The position numbers were made by a program, and so were the translations under genes. Below are positions 13,109 through 23,166 of a stretch of DNA of 64,000 bases, one piece after another. The notes below the pieces were generated by a model. The model was not told where the DNA came from. It worked only from the letters and a program-made list of their open reading frames with translations, and made no database searches. This stretch comes from Bremerella volcania (GTDB lineage Bacteria > Planctomycetota > Planctomycetia > Pirellulales > Pirellulaceae): NCBI RefSeq assembly GCF_007748115.1, contig NZ_CP036289.1, positions 1,426,001-1,490,000 on the forward strand, read 5' to 3'. Numbering within the stretch: position 1 is the first letter of the stretch; each line of letters begins with the position of its first letter.

Positions 13109-13558
13109 GTGGATTTGGTAACGCTTCTGCCCCATGTGAATGCGTCGCTCAACGGCCTGGCGACACTCCTGTTGGTGGTCGGCTTCGTGCTGATCAAGAT
13201 GGGAAAAATCAACGCGCACAAGTGGACCATGCTGGGCTGCTTCGGCGTGTCGGTCGTGTTTCTGGTGTGCTACTTGACGTATCACGCGCTGATGGAAGGG
13301 CACAGCAAAACGTTTCCCGAGTATCCGGCCAGCTGGATTCGGTACAGTTACTACATCATGCTGCTGACCCATGTGATACTGGCGGCGGTCGTCCCGGTGT
13401 TGGCGGTCATCACCATTTATCTGGGCCTCAAAGATCGGCGGGAAGCCCACCGCAAGATTGCCAAATGGACCTTTCCGATCTGGCTTTATGTTTCCATTAC
13501 TGGCGTCTTGGTATATCTTTGTTTGTATCAGTTCTTTCCTCCCCAAGTGGCATCCTAG
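13109..13558 (+). CDS. DUF420 membrane protein
   Basis: A 149-aa protein with four predicted helices matching the DUF420 pattern: HVNASLNGLA at the N-terminus, INAHKWTM, YLTYHALMEG, and HRKIAKWTFPIWLYVSITG near the C-terminus. DUF420 proteins occur in cytochrome oxidase operons of Bacillus (CtaM) and others, where they are needed for oxidase maturation; that role is inferred here from context. It starts with GTG 3 bases after the SCO stop. A second DUF420 protein is encoded at 35179-35673. Confidence 0.85.
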   Translation: MDLVTLLPHVNASLNGLATLLLVVGFVLIKMGKINAHKWTMLGCFGVSVVFLVCYLTYHALMEGHSKTFPEYPASWIRYSYYIMLLTHVILAAVVPVLAVITIYLGLKDRREAHRKIAKWTFPIWLYVSITGVLVYLCLYQFFPPQVAS

Positions 13559-13562
13559 GAAC

Positions 13563-13886
13563 ATGAACGCCCTGAAAGCTATTTTCCCGAAGCCGATCCA
13601 CGCCGCAGCACTTTTACTGATGCTGGGAGCCCCTTCGTGGGCTTGGGCGTGTCCGACGTGTAAAGATGGCTTGAGCGACAATTACGTCAGCGCCTATGCG
13701 TTCAGCATCCTGTTCATGATGATCGTTCCCTACGTGCTGCTGGGCGGCTTTTTCGGATACATCGTGGTCAGCTATCTCCGCCGGCCAGCCGCCGAGCGAA
13801 AAGAACTGTCCGCCGACGAATTGACCCAGATCGCGCTGGAAAAAGCGAAGCAGGGAATTCCGACCCAGCCTCCGGCGTTTGACTAG
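13563..13886 (+). CDS. Small membrane protein at the end of the cox operon
   Basis: A 107-aa protein of unknown function. It has a signal-like N-terminus ending around WAWA, then CPTCKDG (a CxxC pair just after the predicted cleavage site), one strong membrane helix (about residues 48-72) and a charged cytoplasmic tail. The start chosen is ATG at 13563, 4 bases after the DUF420 stop. The exported CxxC suggests a metal- or redox-related role in oxidase assembly, but I do not recognise a named family. Confidence 0.75.
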   Translation: MNALKAIFPKPIHAAALLLMLGAPSWAWACPTCKDGLSDNYVSAYAFSILFMMIVPYVLLGGFFGYIVVSYLRRPAAERKELSADELTQIALEKAKQGIPTQPPAFD

Positions 13887-14056
13887 TTGAGCCGGTTTCT
13901 TCGCGTCTTTTCTGAAGAAAGCAGGCATCCTAATCGCACCCTTTCCCCCAATAGTTGGTGGAATCGCAAGTTCTAGGCTGACGCTTTGCTTTTCCAGGGC
14001 AGTGGCGGCTTCTATACTGTATGCGGAAGGCAATTTTCGTCAGGAATAGCGAGTGC

Positions 14057-16534
14057 ATGAGATCTAGGCCAACGCTGACATCGCGATCTGCAGGACTTGT
14101 TTGGGTCCTTCCCCTCTTGCTCCTGGGCGCGACGCAAGTCTTGGGTCAGGCCCAGGATGTATTCGCCCGGGCCGAATTCTCGTTGACGGTCGAGCTTCCT
14201 GAGACCAAAAACGACACCAAGAACCTGCTGGCCCAGGTCGATCAGCAACTGCAGCAGCAAAAGTGGCAGGATGCGATCGACACCCTCGAGCGTCTCATTA
14301 GCGGCCACGGTAACGAACTCATCGTCCAGGGGAGCGACCAGGTCGATCTGGGAAGTCAGTATGTTTATTACGTCGAACTGAAGACGTACCTGCGTCGCCG
14401 CATCTCGGAGTATGCGCGGCAGATGCCTGAGTTCCTGGAGGTCTACCGCACGCGAATCGATTCGTTGGCCAGGCAAGAACTGGACGCCGCGATCGCTTCT
14501 CGCGATCCGGCTCAGCTTTCCGAAGCGATCAATACCTACTTTCTGAGCCGTCATGCCGACGAGGCGCTTTTGCATTTGGGAGATCTGCTGCTCGAGCAAG
14601 GCCGCTTCAATGAAGCTCGTACGGCCTGGGAACGTATCTCTCCCCGCTATCGAACCCCGGAAGACCCGCAAGGCGTTTTGCTGGCCATGGCAGGGCAGCC
14701 GATCTGGGTCGCCGTCGATGGCGTCGATTGGGGAAAGCATCGCGACACCATCCGAAGCTTGCTGGACGACAACCAGGCCTCCAGTTCCCTGGCCACCACG
14801 GCCGATAGTGACGTCGACCCGGCCGCCGTGTGGGCTCGGCTTTGCCTGGCGTCGTGGCTGGAAGGAAGCAGCGATCGCGCCGCGGTCGAACTGGAATTGC
14901 TGCGGCAACTGCATCCCGGCGCCCAAGGGTACCTGGGGGGGCGTAATGTGAATTACGCCGAGTTCCTCACCAAGCTGGTGGCGTCGTCCCCCGGCGAGCA
15001 TGACTCGCGACATGCCGGCACCTGGCCGACATTCGCAGGCTCGTACGCTCGCACCGCCCAAGCCGACCTGCCAGAGCGAGCCAAGACGTATAAACCGAAC
15101 TGGAGCGTTTCCCTCGAGACGCAATCGTTGTCGCGTGCCGGAGGGCGAAACGGCTTTGGGGAAGAACGAGAGTTGCAACGTATCCCGTTGGTTGCCGAAT
15201 CGTCCGATGCCCTACTCAGTACGTTCCCTGTCGTTTTGGATGGCAATGTCATCGTGGCGGATCAAGAACGGGTGCGTGCTTTTCAAATTGATAGCGGTCT
15301 GCCGGCGTTTCCCACCGAAGGCTCCGAATTCTTCGACCGGGACGAACTCGACTATGGAGCGTTCCATACCAGCGGCCGACGACTAGACTTCGATTTCAAC
15401 ATGCGAGGGCGTCGGCGCGGCTCGCCGCTGTCGGCCATGTCGCTGAAACTGATTCATGCCCTCGGCCCCGATCGTTTCACGCTGGCATCGGACGATACCA
15501 AGCTCGTTGCCCGGATCGGGACGACGGCGATCGGCGTTCCTTATGTGCAGTCCCAATTTCAAGACCCGGCCGACATGGTCGTGTTCGACATGCGGAAGGA
15601 AGGGAAGCTCGAAGCGCGGATCCCTCCGGTGACCGAGCTTTCCGGACCATGGTCGTTCGAAGGCACGGCGATCATCCAAGGGAATCGACTCTACTGCGGC
15701 ATGATCAAGTCAGGCGTCCGCGACGAGTCGGCAATCGCATGTTTCGATTGGACGACCTCGCAGATGCTGTGGCGGCGGACCATTTGTCTGACGCAGCCCT
15801 ACGGCAGCGGCCTGGTGGCGGACGGCGAGTATGGCTTTCGCTCGCACAACTTGCTGACCCTCAAAGATGGCATCCTGTATTACAACACCAATCACGGCGT
15901 GATCGCCGCCTTGGAAGCGGATCGCGGTGATATGCTGTGGCTCACGCGTTATCCGCGTCGGGGGCTCATTCCCGATAAGCTGGAAAAGGCGCACGCGCTG
16001 GTGCAGCGCAACGTCAACCCATGCATCGTGACGCGCGGCCTGGTGATCACCATGCCGCTTGACTGCGAACGCCTGTTGGCACTGGACGCGGCCACGGGGC
16101 AATTGGTCTGGCAAACGGTGCCAGGCGGTCTCGAACCGCTGCATCTTTTGGGCACGACGAAGGACGACGTGCTGGTCAGCGGCGAACAGCTCTTCTGGGT
16201 GCACTTGCACTCCGGTAAGATCCGCGCCGAGTTCCCCAGCGTTCATCAAATGTTTCGCGATCGAGGATACGGCCGCGGTGCCCTGGTGGGGGATCAGGTT
16301 TACTGGCCGACACGCGACAAGATCTTCCGCCTGGCAGCGAAGCTCGATTCCAACGGAAGCGTGAAAGAAGCCGCCTTGCCGGTCGACCTGGTGCAGTACG
16401 GCGAAGAAGGTGGCAACATCGTCGTGGCTGGTGGACAGATGATCGTGGCCTCCCCCAGCCGTTTGACGGTTTACTCCCCATCGCCGCTGCTCGAACCAGA
16501 GGATAATTCCTCCGCGAACGATACCAACCAATAG
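14057..16534 (+). CDS. Exported TPR and PQQ-like beta-propeller protein
   Basis: An 825-aa protein with a signal peptide (about residues 1-32, ending VLGQA). Residues about 50-300 are helical and resemble TPR-type repeats; from about 340 to the end are WD/PQQ-like blades with repeats such as LLALDAATGQLVWQ, IAALEADRGDMLWL and IACFDWTTSQMLW, as in PQQ_2/BamB-like propellers. No quinoprotein catalytic residues are evident, so it is probably a scaffold or binding protein in the periplasm. The start is ATG at 14057; an upstream ATG at 14021 would place 12 extra residues before the signal peptide. It is followed by moxR after 63 bases, on the same strand. Confidence 0.8.
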   Translation: MRSRPTLTSRSAGLVWVLPLLLLGATQVLGQAQDVFARAEFSLTVELPETKNDTKNLLAQVDQQLQQQKWQDAIDTLERLISGHGNELIVQGSDQVDLGSQYVYYVELKTYLRRRISEYARQMPEFLEVYRTRIDSLARQELDAAIASRDPAQLSEAINTYFLSRHADEALLHLGDLLLEQGRFNEARTAWERISPRYRTPEDPQGVLLAMAGQPIWVAVDGVDWGKHRDTIRSLLDDNQASSSLATTADSDVDPAAVWARLCLASWLEGSSDRAAVELELLRQLHPGAQGYLGGRNVNYAEFLTKLVASSPGEHDSRHAGTWPTFAGSYARTAQADLPERAKTYKPNWSVSLETQSLSRAGGRNGFGEERELQRIPLVAESSDALLSTFPVVLDGNVIVADQERVRAFQIDSGLPAFPTEGSEFFDRDELDYGAFHTSGRRLDFDFNMRGRRRGSPLSAMSLKLIHALGPDRFTLASDDTKLVARIGTTAIGVPYVQSQFQDPADMVVFDMRKEGKLEARIPPVTELSGPWSFEGTAIIQGNRLYCGMIKSGVRDESAIACFDWTTSQMLWRRTICLTQPYGSGLVADGEYGFRSHNLLTLKDGILYYNTNHGVIAALEADRGDMLWLTRYPRRGLIPDKLEKAHALVQRNVNPCIVTRGLVITMPLDCERLLALDAATGQLVWQTVPGGLEPLHLLGTTKDDVLVSGEQLFWVHLHSGKIRAEFPSVHQMFRDRGYGRGALVGDQVYWPTRDKIFRLAAKLDSNGSVKEAALPVDLVQYGEEGGNIVVAGGQMIVASPSRLTVYSPSPLLEPEDNSSANDTNQ

Positions 16535-16597
16535 CGACGACGAAACCTAGCGTTCCCTAATCCATTTCGCAATTGACTTCCCACGGACAACAATCGA

Positions 16598-17638
16598 ATG
16601 ACGAGCGAAAATGATGCCGCCGCGGCCGCCAGATTGGCCGAAGCGTATGAACTTCTGCAACGCGAAATCGGCCGCGTGATTGTCGGTCAGGAAGAAGTGG
16701 TCGAGCAGCTTCTCATTGCCCTGTTCGCCGGCGGTCACTGTCTGCTGGAAGGGGTGCCGGGGCTGGCGAAGACGTTGATGGTCCGCTCTTTGGCCAGCGC
16801 GTTGCACTTGGAGTTCAATCGGATTCAGTTCACGCCCGACCTGATGCCGTCGGACATTACCGGTACGGAAATCATTCAAGAGAACCGCAGCACCGGTGAG
16901 CGAGCCTACCGCTTCGTGCCTGGTCCGATCTTCAGCAACGTGATCCTGGCCGATGAAATCAACCGAACGCCCCCCAAGACCCAGGCCGCTCTACTCGAGT
17001 CGATGCAGGAAAAGCAGGTCACCGCCGGTGGCTCGAAGCACGCGTTGCCCAAGCCGTTCTTCGTGCTGGCTACCCAGAACCCGATCGAGCAGGAAGGAAC
17101 GTATCCCCTGCCGGAAGCTCAACTCGACCGGTTTATGTTCAACGTACGAATCGACTACCCTTCGGAACTGGAAGAGTTGGAGATCGTCAAACGGACGACC
17201 GCCGACGTCAACACCGAGATTTCGCCTCTTTTGACCGGGGAAGAGATCATTCAACTCTCCCAGGTCGTGCGGCGCGTGCCGGTGGCTGATCCCGTTGCTC
17301 AGTATGCAATTCGCCTGGTTCGCATGACTCGCCGCGGCAATGACATTCCCTCAAAGATGGAGCCGTACATCCAGTGGGGTGCCGGTCCGCGGGCCAGCCA
17401 GTTCCTGGTGCTCGGCGCCAAAGCACGAGCCATTTTGCAAGGTCGCGAGTTCGCCACCACCGACGACGTGAAAGCGGTCGCGCTGCCGGTTCTGCGGCAC
17501 CGCATTCGGACCAGCTTCAACGCCGACGCCGAAGGCATTACCACCGATCACGTCGTGCAGCAGCTTTTGGAAACCATTCCCACCACGGTAGAGGACCAGC
17601 AATTTGTCGACGCTTTTAGATCCTCAGACGCTGGCTAA
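16598..17638 (+). CDS. MoxR-family AAA+ ATPase
   Basis: A 346-aa AAA+ ATPase. Walker A is EGVPGLAKT (about residues 51-59), Walker B is ILADEINR (about 114-121), and sensor 1 is [25 protein letters not shown]-like at about 150-175. MoxR ATPases act with vWA-domain proteins as chaperones or assembly factors. Here four partners follow directly: DUF58, BatA-like and a second vWA protein, then the long coiled-coil protein. Its 3' end overlaps the DUF58 gene by 35 bases. Confidence 0.93.
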   Translation: MTSENDAAAAARLAEAYELLQREIGRVIVGQEEVVEQLLIALFAGGHCLLEGVPGLAKTLMVRSLASALHLEFNRIQFTPDLMPSDITGTEIIQENRSTGERAYRFVPGPIFSNVILADEINRTPPKTQAALLESMQEKQVTAGGSKHALPKPFFVLATQNPIEQEGTYPLPEAQLDRFMFNVRIDYPSELEELEIVKRTTADVNTEISPLLTGEEIIQLSQVVRRVPVADPVAQYAIRLVRMTRRGNDIPSKMEPYIQWGAGPRASQFLVLGAKARAILQGREFATTDDVKAVALPVLRHRIRTSFNADAEGITTDHVVQQLLETIPTTVEDQQFVDAFRSSDAG

Positions 17639-18497
17639 GGTCCAGGGGCTGCGGCTTCGGGCCAAGCACATCGTCGAAGGGCTGATCGCCGGCTCGCATC
17701 GTAGCCCGCACCGGGGGTTCTCGATCGAATTCGCCGAGCATCGCGATTACGCGCCCGGGGACGATCTGCGCTACCTCGACTGGAAAGTCCTCGGCCGCAC
17801 TGACAAGTACTACATCAAGCAGTTCGAAGACGAAACGAATTTGATCTGCAACCTGGTGGTCGACGTCAGCGAGAGCATGCGCTACAAGAGTGCCGATGTC
17901 GCGCTGAGCAAGCTGGAGTACGCCCAGTGCATTGGGGCGACGCTCGCCTGGCTGATTTTGCAGCAGCAAGACGCCGTCGGGCTGGTTACCTTCGACGAGC
18001 AGGTCCGTTCGCTCGTGCCACCCAGCGGCAGCCCCGTTCAGCTGCAGCAAGTCATCGACGTGCTGCAAACGGTCGAGTCGAAAGAGAAAACGCAGATCGG
18101 TCCGCTTTTGCACGAACTATCAGGCCGCCTGAATCGTCGAGGCTTGGTGATCGTGCTGAGTGACTTCTTCGATGAAGTCGACTCGATCATGGCCGGGCTG
18201 AAACATCTGCGGTTTCGCAAACACGACATTATCTTGATGCAGGTACTTGATCCGGCCGAACTCGACTTCCCTTTCGACCGCCCCACCATGTTCAACGGCT
18301 TGGAAGCATTTCCCGAACTTTTGGCCGATCCGATCTCGGTTCGCAAAGCGTATCGCGAAGAGATCGAGGCCTTCGTCAACGATCTTCGCAGCCAATCGTT
18401 GGCCAACCAGATGGACTTCGTCCAGATCCGTACCGACCAACCTTTCGACGCCGTGCTTCGTAACTTTTTCAACCACCGCAATGCCCGGCTCGTGTAG
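17604..18497 (+). CDS. DUF58 protein
   Basis: A 297-aa protein with the DUF58 signature ([19 protein letters not shown], then [22 protein letters not shown]-like block near residues 50-75) followed by a vWA-like domain with VVDVSESM (D-x-S-x-S type metal site). DUF58 proteins accompany MoxR ATPases. The TTG start at 17604 lies inside the end of moxR; the long overlap is unusual but the N-terminal sequence ([18 protein letters not shown]) is family-typical, so translation must begin near here. A more internal start is unlikely because conserved residues begin early. Confidence 0.88.
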   Translation: MSTLLDPQTLAKVQGLRLRAKHIVEGLIAGSHRSPHRGFSIEFAEHRDYAPGDDLRYLDWKVLGRTDKYYIKQFEDETNLICNLVVDVSESMRYKSADVALSKLEYAQCIGATLAWLILQQQDAVGLVTFDEQVRSLVPPSGSPVQLQQVIDVLQTVESKEKTQIGPLLHELSGRLNRRGLVIVLSDFFDEVDSIMAGLKHLRFRKHDIILMQVLDPAELDFPFDRPTMFNGLEAFPELLADPISVRKAYREEIEAFVNDLRSQSLANQMDFVQIRTDQPFDAVLRNFFNHRNARLV

Positions 18498-18526
18498 CCC
18501 ACTTCCACGAAACGTTTGTTAACCCA

Positions 18527-20746
18527 GTGAACCCTTTCGCTTTTTCCAGTGCGACGATGCTGTTGTGGGGATTGGCCGCCGTAGCGCCGATTCTCATTCA
18601 TCTGTGGAATCGTCGTCGCTATCGCGAAACAGACTGGGCTGCGATGAAGTTTCTGTTGGCCGCGATGAAGAAGAATCGCCGCCGCATTCAGGTCGAACAG
18701 CTTCTGCTATTGTTGGTCCGCTGCGCGATCCTATTGTTCTTCGCCATTGCCCTGGCCGATATCTCTTGCACCGGCGGTTCCGGTATTAGCGGATTCGGCG
18801 GCCCTGGCTCGGCCACACATACCGTTTTAGTGATCGATCATTCGTACAGCATGGCTTACGGCGAACAGGGTCAGACGCGTCTCGATCAGGCCAAGGAACT
18901 TGCCCGCCGGATCGTCAACGAAGCGGGCGAAGGGGATGGCTTCACGCTGTTGGCGATGGGACGCACCGCCAAGGGAATCATTTCCGAGCCCGCGTTCGAT
19001 CCGAACGACGTGCTGCGGGAACTCGACCAGATCGAGATCGACCCAGGCGTCGCCGCGCTCGATCTTTCCCTGTCCGAGATTGAGGGGACGCTACGGATGG
19101 CTGCCCGTGATTTTCCTCGCCTTCGACGTGCCCAGGTATGCATTCTGACCGACTACGGCGATGTGACCTGGAAGGAGGCCGCTTCGCAAACCAACGAGCA
19201 ACTCCTGGGGAAGATCGAGGAACTGGCGGTCGTCAAGACGTTCGACGTCGGCCAGCCGCAAACGACCAACAGTGCGATCATCGGAGCGACGCAGCTGACG
19301 CCTTACTTAACGCCCGATCAGTCGGCCCGGTTTCGAGTCGAACTTTCCTGCGACAATGCCTCGGAACTTCCCAGCCAGGTCGTGCAGATGCTGGTCGATG
19401 GGCGACTCGTTTCGCAGAAGGTCGTACCGTTTGTCGATAACCAGGTCGTCTCGGTCGAGATGAATACCGTCTTCAGCCTGCCTGGGACCCACGCGGTGGA
19501 GTTTCGTTTGGATGACGACCTGCTGGCTACCGATAACCGCCGCTACATCGCCGTGGAAGTGAAACCGCAGCTTCGTATTTTGTGCCTGGCCGATGACGTT
19601 CCTTCGCTGAAGTTTTTGAAGCTGGCTCTCGATCCGTCCGATTCGATCCAGTCGCCGGTCAAGGTCGAGACGATGAGTGCGTCGGCCCTGATGGATATCG
19701 ACCTGTTGTCGTATGACGCGGTCTATCTGTCGAACGTGTCCCAGATCGCGCCCGATGAAGCGGCCATTTTGCGCACGTTCGTCGAGCGAGGCGGCGGCCT
19801 GGTGCTGTTCCTGGGAGACCGCGTGCAGGCCGCCAGCTACAACGCGGCCCTGGCCAAGGGGAAGGAAGCGACCGCGCCGCTGATCGACCTCAAGTTCGAC
19901 GGTCCCACCCCGCGCGGCGAGTACTTTCTAGATCCACGGCAATACGAGAGCCCCCTGCTCGAGCCCTTTCGTGGGCAGCAAGCCGGCGGTCTGTTGACGA
20001 CGCCGGTGTGGAATTACTTCAAGGTCACCCCTGCGGAGGATTCCACCTCCCAGACGGCCCTCTGGTTTGGCAGCGGCGACCCGGCCATTGTGACCTCGCG
20101 TTATCAAACTTTATCGCCAGAAAAAGAAGACGCCGTCGCAACGCGGCTGGGGGGCAACGTGATTGTGTTTTGCCTGCCGGCCAGTACCGATTCGGTCGAT
20201 CGTTCGCTCGATCCGCCAGCGGCGTGGACGGTCTTCCCGACGTGGCCAAGCTTTCCTCCACTGGTGCAAGAGTCCCTCTCGCTCGCCGTCGCCTCGCAGT
20301 TCGATCGCCGTAATCGAGAACTCGGCGACGTGTTTGAAGGGGTGATCGAAGGGGACCCCGGCGCGAACCTGATCGAGGTGATTTTGCCGGATGCCCAGAC
20401 AAGCCGCATCGAAGCGGTGGCCCGGGACGACCGTTTGTTCTGGGCGTTTGATGGAACTGATCAGATTGGCATCTATCGCTCGAAGTCCCTTTCGGATGGG
20501 GCGAACGAACAGGTCGAGTTCGCCGTGAATGCCGATACCCGCGAAAGTGACTTGAGCCGCGTGGCGATGGAGAACGTCCCGTCGTCGCTGCAACCGGGCG
20601 ACCGCGGCTTCGATCCGGCCGGTGGAGGTCAAATGGCCGCGGTACCGGCAGCGGTCGAACTGTTCCGCTATGCGTTGGTGCTGGTGATGGGCTTGTTGTT
20701 TTTGGAGAGTTTTTTGGCCTTTCGCTTTGGGGCCGCCGCACGATGA
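18527..20746 (+). CDS. BatA-like membrane protein with vWA domain
   Basis: A 739-aa protein. The N-terminus matches the BatA double-helix module (FAFSSATMLLWGLAAVAPILIHL, shortened to residues 4-20 here, then NRRRYRETDWAAMKFL and a second helix at about 58-80). A vWA domain starts at about residue 98 with the metal site DHSYSM (D104). The middle part (about 340-560) contains a GATase-like Rossmann pattern, and a last helix lies at 715-735. GTG start at 18527. It is in the MoxR/DUF58 cluster and overlaps the next gene by ATGA. Bat proteins were first linked to aerotolerance in Bacteroides; the function here is not known. Confidence 0.85.
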   Translation: MNPFAFSSATMLLWGLAAVAPILIHLWNRRRYRETDWAAMKFLLAAMKKNRRRIQVEQLLLLLVRCAILLFFAIALADISCTGGSGISGFGGPGSATHTVLVIDHSYSMAYGEQGQTRLDQAKELARRIVNEAGEGDGFTLLAMGRTAKGIISEPAFDPNDVLRELDQIEIDPGVAALDLSLSEIEGTLRMAARDFPRLRRAQVCILTDYGDVTWKEAASQTNEQLLGKIEELAVVKTFDVGQPQTTNSAIIGATQLTPYLTPDQSARFRVELSCDNASELPSQVVQMLVDGRLVSQKVVPFVDNQVVSVEMNTVFSLPGTHAVEFRLDDDLLATDNRRYIAVEVKPQLRILCLADDVPSLKFLKLALDPSDSIQSPVKVETMSASALMDIDLLSYDAVYLSNVSQIAPDEAAILRTFVERGGGLVLFLGDRVQAASYNAALAKGKEATAPLIDLKFDGPTPRGEYFLDPRQYESPLLEPFRGQQAGGLLTTPVWNYFKVTPAEDSTSQTALWFGSGDPAIVTSRYQTLSPEKEDAVATRLGGNVIVFCLPASTDSVDRSLDPPAAWTVFPTWPSFPPLVQESLSLAVASQFDRRNRELGDVFEGVIEGDPGANLIEVILPDAQTSRIEAVARDDRLFWAFDGTDQIGIYRSKSLSDGANEQVEFAVNADTRESDLSRVAMENVPSSLQPGDRGFDPAGGGQMAAVPAAVELFRYALVLVMGLLFLESFLAFRFGAAAR

Positions 20747-23145
20747 ACGACGCATGGCGACAACTCGTTCGGTGGACCTTGGCGGATGAAAGCCCGGCAA
20801 CCGATTCCACCATGGAAGTGACCCTGCAGTGGGCACCCCCGTGGGCGGCTTGGGTCACGCTGCTGCTGGTCATTGCGGCCGTTCTTTTCTTCGGCTGGAT
20901 CTACCGCAAAGAGAACCTCCAGCGGGCGATTCCCAAGTGGGCCGTGCTACTCGCGGCCCGGCTGACGCTGGTTGGCATTGTACTGTTCATGCTGTATGGG
21001 CTTCAGCAGCAGCCGTTTCAGACCGACGCCCCGGACCTGGTAATTGCGGTCGACGATACCGAGAGCATGTCGCATCTCGATACGTTCGCGCCGGGCGATG
21101 AATCCCTCATTCGTTCGCGCGTGGAAGCGGCCAACCTGGGTGAGCCGACCCGCTGGAATCAGGCCCGTACGCTTCTCCTGGAAAACAACGAAGCGCTGAT
21201 GGTCAAGCTGCGCGATCGCTATAACGTGCGAACGTACTGGATGGGGGAATCGGGCCGGGCACTGACCGTCCCGGACGAACAGTTCACCGATCTGCTGCGC
21301 TCGGCAACGCCGGATGGCCAGGTCAGTCGGCTGGGAACCAGCTTGTCGCAGATTCTGGAACAACAACGAGGCCGGCCTACGGCGGCTATCGTGCTATTAA
21401 GTGACGGGGTGACGATCGAGGGGCCGAACCTTTCCGAAGGGGCCCAGCAAGCCGCGCTGCGGGGAGTACCGATCTTCCCGATCGGAATCGGCAGCCAGCA
21501 ACTTTCGCGTGACCTGCGGATTGAAGAAGTCGTGGTCGATCCGATCGCGTTCGTGGGGGATACCCTCACGTTCGTCGTGCGTCTGTCGGCCCAGGGGATG
21601 TCCGGCGAAGCGGTTCGGCTTTCGGTTGCCGATCGCGAAAACCCCAGCCTGACGCTCGACGAAAAGAACGTGACCCTTCCGGCCGAACGCGTCACGCGCG
21701 AGATTCGTTTGCAGTTTCGCCCGGAAGAAGTGGGCGAGTTCAACTACGTGGTCCAAGCCGAACTCGAAGGGGGGAGTTCGCCTGAGGACACTATTTCCGT
21801 ATCGCGGAAAGTGAAAGTGCTCGACGCGACCATTCGCGTGCTGTACGTCCAGGCCTACCCTAGGTTTCAATTCCGCTTCCTGAAGATGCTGCTCGAGCGG
21901 CAACTGAAACGCAGCCCCTTATCGGGTGCCGACGAAAAGGCGTTCGAGCTGACCACCATTTTGCAAGACGCCGACCAGTCGTACGCCGATCAGGACGAAA
22001 CCGCCCAGGTAGCGTTTCCCGGCACGCGCGAAGAACTGTTCGATTACGACGTCGTCATCATGGGGGACGTCAATCCGGCGTTTCTCAGCCGCGAGCAACT
22101 GCAGAACCTGCAAGACTTCGTGCAGGTCAAAGGGGGCGGTTTGATCTTCGTCGGTGGACAGTACTACTTACCATGGGACTACCGCTCGACGCCGCTGGCC
22201 GCGCTATTGCCGTTTTCGCTGGATGACGTCCGGCGGTCCGATCCCGATCAGGCATACGTCCAGCCCATTCCGGTCGAACTGTCGGACCTGGGGCTGAACA
22301 CGCTGCCGCTGCAGGTTACCGAGATGCCAGCCGACACCATCGCCGCCTGGCGGGGCATGAACCAGGTTTACTGGCACGGGCCGATCGAGCACCTCAAGCC
22401 AGGTGCTCAAACGCTGGCCACGGCGACGCGTGCCGATGGATCGAAGCAGCCATTTTTGACGCAGCAGTTCATCGGCCGCGGCAAGGTGATGTTCCTAGGC
22501 AGTGACGATCTGTGGCGGTGGGACTACCACGACGAATTCTGGATGCAGACGATCCGTTACCTGGCGCGATCCAGTTTGCTCGATTCCGATGGCTCGGTTG
22601 AAATCACGGTCGATCGTGCCAACTACCGCACCGGCGAATCGGCCACGGCCCGGGTTCGTTTCTTCGATGAAAGCGAAGCACCACCCGAAGATGACGGCGT
22701 GCAGCTAACGCTCGAAAAGCCTGACGGAAGAACGCGGACGATTACCATGTCGCGCGTCGCCGGCAACCGAGATTTGTTCGAGGCGACCATCCCAGGGCTG
22801 ACGGCCGGCGATCACCGGCTGTGGATCGTACAACCACTGCTGCGAGGTGATTCTGGCGAGACCGAACCCCCGTCGACGCAGTTCACCGTCGAGCCGGTTG
22901 CCGGTGAAATGACCCGCTTGGACATGGATTTGGGGGAACTCCGCCAGACGGCTTCCTCGACCCGGGGGCAGTATTTTTCATTTTTGGAAGCGGACTCGTT
23001 GTTAGAAGCCCTACCACGAGGACGACAGGTAAGAATTCAGACCTTGCCCCCCGAGCCGCTGTGGAATTCCTGGAAACTTGCCCTGTTGTTCGTCACACTA
23101 TTAATTGGTGAGTGGGTTTTGCGAAAACGCATGGGCCTGGTTTAG
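20743..23145 (+). CDS. vWA and glutamine-amidotransferase-like membrane protein
   Basis: An 800-aa protein with two N-terminal helices (about 34-53 and 68-87), a vWA domain from about residue 97 (VAVDDTESM-like site, D104/D105, with Thr in place of the usual first Ser), an Ig-like segment (about 255-355) and a class I glutamine-amidotransferase-like domain (about 360-510; FVQVKGGGLIFVGG) without an obvious catalytic Cys. A final helix is at about 775-795. This layout is common in planctomycete MoxR clusters. ATG at 20743 overlaps the BatA stop, so the two are probably made together. Confidence 0.82.
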   Translation: MNDAWRQLVRWTLADESPATDSTMEVTLQWAPPWAAWVTLLLVIAAVLFFGWIYRKENLQRAIPKWAVLLAARLTLVGIVLFMLYGLQQQPFQTDAPDLVIAVDDTESMSHLDTFAPGDESLIRSRVEAANLGEPTRWNQARTLLLENNEALMVKLRDRYNVRTYWMGESGRALTVPDEQFTDLLRSATPDGQVSRLGTSLSQILEQQRGRPTAAIVLLSDGVTIEGPNLSEGAQQAALRGVPIFPIGIGSQQLSRDLRIEEVVVDPIAFVGDTLTFVVRLSAQGMSGEAVRLSVADRENPSLTLDEKNVTLPAERVTREIRLQFRPEEVGEFNYVVQAELEGGSSPEDTISVSRKVKVLDATIRVLYVQAYPRFQFRFLKMLLERQLKRSPLSGADEKAFELTTILQDADQSYADQDETAQVAFPGTREELFDYDVVIMGDVNPAFLSREQLQNLQDFVQVKGGGLIFVGGQYYLPWDYRSTPLAALLPFSLDDVRRSDPDQAYVQPIPVELSDLGLNTLPLQVTEMPADTIAAWRGMNQVYWHGPIEHLKPGAQTLATATRADGSKQPFLTQQFIGRGKVMFLGSDDLWRWDYHDEFWMQTIRYLARSSLLDSDGSVEITVDRANYRTGESATARVRFFDESEAPPEDDGVQLTLEKPDGRTRTITMSRVAGNRDLFEATIPGLTAGDHRLWIVQPLLRGDSGETEPPSTQFTVEPVAGEMTRLDMDLGELRQTASSTRGQYFSFLEADSLLEALPRGRQVRIQTLPPEPLWNSWKLALLFVTLLIGEWVLRKRMGLV

Positions 23146-23166
23146 TTTTTCCCGAGGATAGTACGG